Shown here one piece after another: positions 55,058 to 64,000 of a stretch of 64,000 bases of DNA. The DNA comes from Sphingomonas limnosediminicola. Lineage in GTDB: Bacteria > Pseudomonadota > Alphaproteobacteria > Sphingomonadales > Sphingomonadaceae. The notes beneath the pieces were generated by a model. That model saw only the letters and a list, made by a program, of their open reading frames with translations. It was not told where the DNA came from and did no database searches. Numbering within the stretch: the stretch's first letter is position 1; each line of letters opens with the position of its first letter. Both the position numbers and the translations under genes were made by a program. Location of the stretch: the NCBI RefSeq assembly GCF_039537965.1, contig NZ_BAABBM010000001.1, positions 2,641,501 through 2,705,500 of the forward strand. Direction: 5' to 3'.

Positions 55058-55797
55058 TGTTCGACCTCACTGGGATGACTGCGCTGGTGACCGGCGCTTC
55101 GGGCGGTCTTGGAAGCGCAATCGCAAGGTCATTGGCCGGGCAGGGCGCGCGCCTCGCCGTCAGCGGCAGCAACGTCGATAAGCTCGAGAGCTTTCGCGCT
55201 GGTCTTGGCGGTCAACACGTCGCGCTCCCCTGCAACCTGTCCGATGGCGCCGCCGTCGACCAGCTCGTCCCGCAAGCCGTGGAAGCACTTGGGGGCAAGC
55301 TCGACATTCTCATCAACAATGCGGGCGTTACCCGAGACAACCTGCTCATGCGCATGAAGGACGAGGAGTTCGAGGACGTCATTCGTATCAACCTCGAAGC
55401 CGCGTTCCGCCTGATGCGCGCGGCCGCCAAGCCGATGATGAAGGCGCGCTTCGGGCGCATCATCTCCGTCACTTCGGTGGTCGGCGTTACCGGCAATCCT
55501 GGCCAAGCCAATTACGTCGCGTCGAAGGCGGGCCTTATCGGCATGACGAAGGCCGTCGCGCAGGAGCTCGCCAGCCGCAACATCACCGTCAACGCGGTTG
55601 CGCCCGGCTTCATGACTTCAGCCATGACGGATGCGCTCAACGAGCAGCAGCGCGCCGGCATTCTTTCGCGCATTCCAGCAGGCGCGATGGGCACCGGCGA
55701 CGACATCGGGGCGGCCTGTGTCTACCTCGCGTCGAAGGAGGCGGGATACGTCACCGGCCAGACGCTTCACGTGAACGGCGGAATGGCGATGCCGTAA
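55054..55797 (+). CDS. fabG: 3-oxoacyl-ACP reductase FabG
   Basis: NADPH-dependent SDR, 247 residues, reducing beta-ketoacyl-ACP. Cofactor motif VTGASGGLGSAIARSL, NNAG, catalytic Ser in SVTSVVGVTG and YVASKAG, and the terminal LHVNGGMAM. It starts at GTG 55054 or ATG 55057, overlapping fabD. acpP and fabF, which commonly follow in relatives, are not found downstream. Confidence 0.94.
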   Translation: MMFDLTGMTALVTGASGGLGSAIARSLAGQGARLAVSGSNVDKLESFRAGLGGQHVALPCNLSDGAAVDQLVPQAVEALGGKLDILINNAGVTRDNLLMRMKDEEFEDVIRINLEAAFRLMRAAAKPMMKARFGRIISVTSVVGVTGNPGQANYVASKAGLIGMTKAVAQELASRNITVNAVAPGFMTSAMTDALNEQQRAGILSRIPAGAMGTGDDIGAACVYLASKEAGYVTGQTLHVNGGMAMP

Positions 55798-55825
55798 GCA
55801 GCAGAACGTCTCTGCTGCCAAACGC

Positions 55826-55853
55826 CTTGTCCTCGCTTCAACGGCACCTATAT
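55826..55853 (+). promoter_or_regulatory. RpoH (sigma-32) heat-shock promoter of dnaK
   Basis: CTTG (55826-55829), 17 bases, then CCTATAT (55847-55853) matches the alphaproteobacterial RpoH consensus (TTG, N17-18, CYTATNT). It lies 72 bases upstream of dnaK, after the fabG stop. Confidence 0.75.
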
Positions 55854-55924
55854 CGCCCTCGAAATCAACGTTCCGGCTGCCGTAACGGGGTCGGACGAGG
55901 GGCTGTAGAAGAGGACAGAAAAAC

Positions 55925-57865
<1,941 letters not shown>

Positions 57866-57932
57866 TCGCGCGCGGCGCTCTCTTGCTGTGGGAGGCGCCG
57901 CGGCATCATCAGTTGCGTAGCGGGGAAGGGTG

Positions 57933-59054
57933 ATGGTCGAGCAGGACTATTACGAGCTGCTGGGTGTTGCCCGCGGTGCGGACGACGCCGCGATCAAGGC
58001 CGCTTATCGCCGGATGGCGAAGGAACACCATCCCGATCGGAAGAACGGGTGCAAGGATTCCGAGGCGCATTTCAAGTCGATCAATGAGGCCTATGACGTT
58101 CTCAAGGATCCTCAGAAGCGCGCAGCCTACGACCGGTTCGGCAAGGCTGCTTTCCAGAATGGCGGCGGCGGCGGCGATCCTTTCGGCGACGCCGGGTTCA
58201 ACGGTTTTTCCGATATTTTCTCGACGATCTTCGGCGAGTTCATGGATCCGCGTGGCGCTCGCCAGAATGCCGCGCGTGGTGCCGACCTGCGCTATGACCT
58301 TGAGCTGAGCCTCGAGGAAGCGTTCACGGGCGCCGAGAAGACCGTCACCATCGAAGCAAACGCGCGCTGTGAAGTGTGCGATGGCCGAGGCTGCACCAGC
58401 CTCGATCGCTGCGCCAGCACCTGCAAGACTTGCGGCGGAGCCGGCAAGGTGCGCGCGCAGCAAGGCTTCTTCGTGGTGGAGCGCGGTTGCCCAACCTGCC
58501 GCGGCGCTGGCGAGGTTATCTCCGATCCGTGCCCCAACTGCCAGGGCGAGGGCCGCGCGCTTCAGCAGCGCAAGCTGGCGGTCAAAATCCCAGCCGGCGT
58601 TGACGAAGGCACGCGCATCCGCGTCTCGGGTGAAGGGGAATCAGGTGTCCGCGGCGCGTCGAGCGGCGATCTCTACATCTTCGTCCACATGAAGCGGCAC
58701 TCGATCTACGCTCGCGAAGGCACGACGCTGATTGCCGATTGCCCGATCACCTTCACGACGGCGGCGCTCGGCGGATCGATCAGCCTGCCGGGCCTCGATG
58801 GGCAGCAGATCGACATCAAGATTCCCGCCGGCGTCCAATCGGGCGAGCAACTCCGCCATCGCGGGGCGGGCATGAGCGTCCTTAACGGCCGCGGCCGGGG
58901 TGACCTTGTCGCGCGCATCCTAGTCGAGACGCCGACGCGCCTCAGCAAGGAGCAGAAGAAAATCCTCGAGGAATTCCGCGGCACCGAAACGGGCGACGAA
59001 TGCCCGAACGCTAAGAGCTTCTTCGGCCGCGTGCGAGATATGTTCGGTGGCTGA
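57933..59054 (+). CDS. dnaJ: co-chaperone DnaJ
   Basis: 373 residues from ATG 57933, which has a GGGGAAGGG ribosome site (GTG 57930 is adjacent). N-terminal J-domain with HPD (KEHHPDRKNG), a glycine/phenylalanine region, then four CxxCxGxG zinc motifs (CEVCDGRGC, CKTCGGAGK, CPTCRGAGE, CPNCQGEGR) and the client-binding C-domain. It stimulates DnaK ATPase and delivers substrates. Confidence 0.96.
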   Translation: MVEQDYYELLGVARGADDAAIKAAYRRMAKEHHPDRKNGCKDSEAHFKSINEAYDVLKDPQKRAAYDRFGKAAFQNGGGGGDPFGDAGFNGFSDIFSTIFGEFMDPRGARQNAARGADLRYDLELSLEEAFTGAEKTVTIEANARCEVCDGRGCTSLDRCASTCKTCGGAGKVRAQQGFFVVERGCPTCRGAGEVISDPCPNCQGEGRALQQRKLAVKIPAGVDEGTRIRVSGEGESGVRGASSGDLYIFVHMKRHSIYAREGTTLIADCPITFTTAALGGSISLPGLDGQQIDIKIPAGVQSGEQLRHRGAGMSVLNGRGRGDLVARILVETPTRLSKEQKKILEEFRGTETGDECPNAKSFFGRVRDMFGG

Positions 59055-59906
59055 TCAGCCGTTTTTCAGATGATCGATCTCAAGCCGCATCGCGAATAGC
59101 TGTGCGAACAGCTCGGCCGCGGCGTGGAGCTCGAAGCCCGGCTCGCGCGGCGTCCGTGACTCGCAGCGGAATTCGCCGGTCAAGCCATCGACGCTGAAAG
59201 GGACGCGCATCGCTGCGCGGACACCGGCGCTCGGTGGTGCACCGCTGTCAAGCAAACGCATTAGCGCGTCGGCGACTGAAGTATCTTCGTCACGAGGGAA
59301 GATGCTTACGCCTGAGCGCTCGGTGTCGGCGACGATTGCCGGGATTTCCGCCGACAAATCGCAAGGTTCCGCAAAAGCGCCGCGACTGCTCTCGGCCCTA
59401 TCGTCCCCACAGATCAGCGTCACCCGGTCGTAACCGGTCAGCGCCCTCATCCGACGGGCGCCGGCGTCGAGCAACGCCTGGCCACGGCTATTGGCGAGAC
59501 CGGCGATAAGGCCGCCGACCGTGCCGAAAGCTTCGCCGAAGGATCCGGTCGTCGGGACTGCTTCAAGGAGCACGCGGCCATCGCTTAGCTGGAAAGCGAT
59601 GTCGAACAGGTCTGGGTCATTGGTCAGTCGCACAGCATATGCTCGGCCAATGCCGGTTGTACCGCTAAGTCGCGAGAAGAGGTTTCGGAGGTCGTGGAGC
59701 GCCTGGCTGTGCACGAAGCGGCCGAGCGGCTCATCGATTAAGGTGACGTGCGATTCGCCGAGCAGGTGATGCACGTTCTCGGAAGCGCGCAGTACCATCC
59801 AGTCGAGCGACAGCTCAAGGAGATAAGCGCCATCCTGGACCTGCACGTCGCGGTGCGGATGCGATTCGGCAATCGTTTCAGCGTGCAATTCTTGGACTTC
59901 GGTCAT
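59055..59906 (-). CDS. degenerate phytochrome-like PAS-GAF protein
   Basis: 283 residues, soluble. The first half looks like a phytochrome PAS domain (DGAYLLELSLDWMVLRASEN, LFDIAFQLSDGRVLLEAVP), the second a phytochrome-type GAF domain (ARRMRALTGYDRVTLICGDD, GVRAAMRVPFSVDG). The N-terminal cysteine that binds biliverdin in bacteriophytochromes is absent, and the DIP motif of the GAF domain reads EIP. No PHY, kinase or effector domain follows. It may be a light-insensitive sensor or scaffold. No operon partner. Confidence 0.7.
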   Translation of the reverse strand: MTEVQELHAETIAESHPHRDVQVQDGAYLLELSLDWMVLRASENVHHLLGESHVTLIDEPLGRFVHSQALHDLRNLFSRLSGTTGIGRAYAVRLTNDPDLFDIAFQLSDGRVLLEAVPTTGSFGEAFGTVGGLIAGLANSRGQALLDAGARRMRALTGYDRVTLICGDDRAESSRGAFAEPCDLSAEIPAIVADTERSGVSIFPRDEDTSVADALMRLLDSGAPPSAGVRAAMRVPFSVDGLTGEFRCESRTPREPGFELHAAAELFAQLFAMRLEIDHLKNG

Positions 59907-59986
59907 CGGCCCCCCGGCTTCTGAACGCGCCTAGAATAGCCTTCTGGCTGCGCGGTGCACCATAAAAAATGGGCGATGCGAAACGC

Positions 59987-61312
<1,326 letters not shown>

Positions 61313-61353
61313 GGCGAGGCGGCTAGCAGAGCCGCCGCCAGGCTTCAAATCGC

Positions 61354-62415
61354 CTAGCGGGCCGACACCGCCGAAAAGCTCACCATCCGTCTCTGCTGCT
61401 CATCCCAGAGGGAGTATCGCAGCGCCTTCAGGCTTTCGACGGCAGTGAAACGGTTGATGGAGACGAGTTGGGGGTAGCGCTCCAGCACCTCCGGCAGCCG
61501 GTAGAAAGGAATGCGGCTGGATAGGTGATGGACATGATGGATGCCGATGTTCGCGGTGAACCAGCGCAACGCGCGGGGAAGCTCGAGGTGCGAGCTTCCG
61601 TGCAGCGCGGCGTCGTGGAATGACCAATCATCGCCGCGATCCCAATGGGCCTCCTCGAACTGGTGCTGGATGTAGAAGAGCCAGACGCCGAGTGACGCCG
61701 CGAGGAGCACGACTGGCACGAATGTGAAGAGGATGGTCGAAAGGCCGAAACAAATGGTCCCAAGCGCGACGAGCGCGACCGTAGTCGCATTGGTCGCCAA
61801 TGCGCTCACCCAGTAACGGCTTCCCGCCTTCATCAAGCCAACCGGAAGTCGATGGCGCAGAAGGAACAGGTAGGTTGGCGCTATGCCGAACAGCACCACT
61901 GGGTGGCGATAAAAGCGATACAGCAATCTCTTCCACCGGTTCTGGCCCAGGAATTCGCGAACGGTCAGCGTATCCACGTCGCCGAAACCGCGCGCATCGA
62001 GGTTTCCGGTGGTCGAATGATGGAGCGCGTGGGACCGTTTCCAGCAATCGTAGGGGGTGAGCGTAAGCACTCCCAGGAATCGTCCCAGCCAGTCGTTCGC
62101 GCGCCGGCTGGGGAAGAAGGCATCATGTCCGCAGTCGTGCTGAATGAGGAACAGGCGAAGAAGAAACAGGCTCGCAGGGGCAATGAGCAGAAGCGCGACC
62201 ACGTAACCGGCCTCTACCGCCACGAGCGTGATTGCGATTAGCGCCAAAAACGGCGCCAGAGTCACGGCAAGCTCGCGCAGGCTGCGGCCGACGCTCGGGT
62301 CGCGGAAGGCATGCAGATCTCGCACCAGGCGCCGCGGGTCGATCGGCGCTTCGCGGCCGGAGATCTGGGTTGGCTCCTCAGTTTCGGAGTGCACTTCGGG
62401 GAATTCGTTCAGCAT
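61354..62415 (-). CDS. membrane fatty-acid desaturase
   Basis: 353 residues, about four to five transmembrane helices with the three histidine boxes of acyl-lipid desaturases: QHDCGHDAFF, SHALHHSTTG and GIHHVHHLSS (plus an HQFEEAHWDR segment). Inserts a double bond in membrane lipid acyl chains, probably omega-type; the electron donor is unknown. It is upstream of purB on the same strand, 41 bases away. Confidence 0.9.
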   Translation of the reverse strand: MLNEFPEVHSETEEPTQISGREAPIDPRRLVRDLHAFRDPSVGRSLRELAVTLAPFLALIAITLVAVEAGYVVALLLIAPASLFLLRLFLIQHDCGHDAFFPSRRANDWLGRFLGVLTLTPYDCWKRSHALHHSTTGNLDARGFGDVDTLTVREFLGQNRWKRLLYRFYRHPVVLFGIAPTYLFLLRHRLPVGLMKAGSRYWVSALATNATTVALVALGTICFGLSTILFTFVPVVLLAASLGVWLFYIQHQFEEAHWDRGDDWSFHDAALHGSSHLELPRALRWFTANIGIHHVHHLSSRIPFYRLPEVLERYPQLVSINRFTAVESLKALRYSLWDEQQRRMVSFSAVSAR

Positions 62416-62510
62416 GACGGAACGCTGCTTAGTCCGAACATTGTTTCAATTTTCTCTCGGCGGGATTCTGGGGCTGGTGGCAACGGCTTGCCGCTACGCG
62501 GTTCGACGGA

Positions 62511-64000
62511 TCATCGGCGGCTCGCAACGCTTTCGGCAGTCCGGCGCGGTTTCTTCTTTGGGCGTGGTCTCTCGTGGGCAAGCTCCGGGCGGTAAGTTGA
62601 GCTTTTCTCGCGCGGCTCGGCAAGCTCGATCATCAGACCTTGGTCCTCCGGCGCAATGTTTGCTCGGCGCAGCGCCTTGATGAATCCGGGCGTGGCACGC
62701 TCGCTGACCTGGAAAAAGCTCTCGTTGGCCGCCAGCCGAATGGCACCGATTTCGGTCCTAGTCACATGCCCGTAACGGCAAATCAAAGGGAGCAGCCAGC
62801 GAGGATCCGCATTGTGGCGGCGACCGGCGTTGATGCGGAACCAGCTTGCGTCTTCAAAGCCGGGTCGCGGCCCACCTTCCGCGCCGCGATCGTCTCGCCG
62901 CCCTGAACCGATGATGTCCTCCGGCGCGGGCATGTCCGTTCGAAGCGATTTTATCAGCGCCGCGGCGATCGCCTCGGGCGCCAGCTCGGTCATCAACTGA
63001 GTCACGAGCTCCCGGTCTTCGTCCTCGAGCTCGACCGGCGCCGACAACGCCGCGAGCATTCGCTCACGATCCTTCGCACGGATTTCGGTCGCCGAGGGCA
63101 CCGAGATCCATTGTGCGTCGATGCGCGCTCCGCGCAGCATCCCCTCAACCCGTTTCCGGCGCTGGAATGGGACGATCAGCACCGCGGTTCCCTTGCGGCC
63201 CGCGCGGCCGGTGCGCCCGGAACGATGCTGGAGCGCCTCCGCGTCGCGTGGAAGCTCGACGTGGACAACCAGCGAAACGGAAGGAAGGTCGATACCGCGC
63301 GCCGCGACGTCGGTCGCCACGCACACGCGTGCGCGCTGGTCTCTAAGCGCCTGCAGCGCCTGATTGCGCTCATTCTGACTGTGCTCGCCGGACAGGGCCA
63401 CGGCGTGGAAGCCGCGCTCGTTGAGGCTGGCATGAAGCCTGCGGACGGCGTCGCGCGTGGCGCAGAACAGGATGGCGGTCTCCGCCTCATGGAAGCGAAG
63501 CAGGTTGACGACCGCGTGCTCGATGTCGGTCGGCGACACTGCCATCGCCTGATAGGCGATGTCCTGGTGGCCTTCCTTATCCCCGAGCGTCTCGATACGG
63601 AGCGCGTCCTTCTGATAGCGCTTGGCGAGAGCGACGATCGGGCGCGGCATCGTGGCGGAGAACAACAATGTTCGGCGGCCTTGCGGTGTCGCATCGAGGA
63701 TTTCTTCGAGTTCCTCACGGAAACCCATGTCGAGCATCTCGTCGGCTTCATCGAGCACCGCCGCGCGCAGAAAAGACAGATCGAGTGCACCGCGTTCGAG
63801 GTGATCGCGGAGCCGCCCCGGCGTGCCGACGACGATGTGGGCGCCGCTCGAAAGTGCGCGCCGCTCCTTCATCGGGTCCATGCCGCCGACGCAAGTCACC
63901 ACGCGGGCGCCGGCGCCGGCAAAGAGCCACTGCAGTTCCTTGCTCACCTGGATGGCAAGCTCGCGTGTAGGCGTGATCACCAGCGCGAGCGGTGCTCGCG
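62511..64000 (-). CDS. DEAD-box RNA helicase, N-terminus beyond window
   Basis: At least 496 residues visible; the gene continues past the right end of the window. Motifs in order: TPTRELA (Ia), VGTPGRL (Ib), VLDEADEMLDMG (DEAD), LLFSATMP (SAT), and HRSGRTGRAG (VI). A C-terminal DbpA/CsdA-type RNA-binding domain is present (RWLLPLICRYGHVTRTEIGA), then a basic tail. Likely in ribosome assembly or cold-stress RNA remodelling. Confidence 0.92.
   Translation of the reverse strand, partial: RAPLALVITPTRELAIQVSKELQWLFAGAGARVVTCVGGMDPMKERRALSSGAHIVVGTPGRLRDHLERGALDLSFLRAAVLDEADEMLDMGFREELEEILDATPQGRRTLLFSATMPRPIVALAKRYQKDALRIETLGDKEGHQDIAYQAMAVSPTDIEHAVVNLLRFHEAETAILFCATRDAVRRLHASLNERGFHAVALSGEHSQNERNQALQALRDQRARVCVATDVAARGIDLPSVSLVVHVELPRDAEALQHRSGRTGRAGRKGTAVLIVPFQRRKRVEGMLRGARIDAQWISVPSATEIRAKDRERMLAALSAPVELEDEDRELVTQLMTELAPEAIAAALIKSLRTDMPAPEDIIGSGRRDDRGAEGGPRPGFEDASWFRINAGRRHNADPRWLLPLICRYGHVTRTEIGAIRLAANESFFQVSERATPGFIKALRRANIAPEDQGLMIELAEPREKSSTYRPELAHERPRPKKKPRRTAESVASRR

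Overview
The window is GC-rich chromosomal DNA of an alphaproteobacterium, most likely a member of the Sphingomonadaceae (Sphingomonas/Sphingomicrobium-like). The signs are a yellow carotenoid cluster (crtY-crtI-crtB with crtZ), several alphaproteobacterial families (DUF2794, DUF6456, DUF2793), sphingomonad-type outer membrane and L,D-transpeptidase proteins, and an alphaproteobacterial-type RpoH promoter before dnaK. Genes are tightly packed, with many 4-nt overlaps.

Regions 1-11 kb: a peroxide-defence block (katG, oxyR, ahpC, ahpD), a TauE/SafE permease, cysE, DUF2794, a multi-pass membrane protein, an SRAP (HMCES/YedK) DNA-protein crosslink protein, rsmD, a pseudouridine synthase and a receiver-only response regulator. 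11-18 kb: an AmpG-like transporter, then folC, accD, pyrF and a LapA-like gene on the minus strand (trpFBA, often found between pyrF and accD in relatives, is absent here), a serine beta-lactamase-like hydrolase and a hemerythrin. 18-27 kb: an MBL hydrolase, two L,D-transpeptidases, a TPR protein and a UvrD helicase. 27.2-28.0 kb has no convincing protein gene, but about 27,384-27,750 is a dense chain of hairpins, three capped by C(UUCG)G tetraloops and ending in a near-perfect stem. It is the best candidate here for an undescribed structured RNA.

28-39 kb: small secreted and cytosolic proteins, a cupredoxin, a cupin, then isoprenoid and carotenoid genes: ispA-like prenyl synthase, ispH, crtY-crtI-crtB (translationally coupled) and the opposing crtZ plus a sterol-desaturase-family hydroxylase. 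This set can make zeaxanthin and possibly 2-hydroxylated derivatives. 39-44 kb: a proline-rich beta-barrel protein, a third L,D-transpeptidase whose SHGC motif reads SNGC, an SDR enzyme, cysQ and a regulator broken by a stop codon. 44-48 kb: tRNA-Val(TAC) followed by an accessory-looking patch (PilZ, XRE repressor with an operator-like palindrome, tiny genes, an IS1595-type transposase).

48-64 kb: DUF6456, a glutathione transferase, a Q/G/S-rich low-complexity protein, the ribosomal operon rpsF-rpsR-rplI, a Rieske oxygenase, an amino-acid permease, fabD-fabG, dnaK-dnaJ behind an RpoH-type promoter, a degenerate phytochrome-like PAS-GAF protein, purB, a fatty-acid desaturase and a DEAD-box helicase cut by the window edge. 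No CRISPR array, prophage or rRNA was seen. All family assignments are by eye from motifs; no database search was run.
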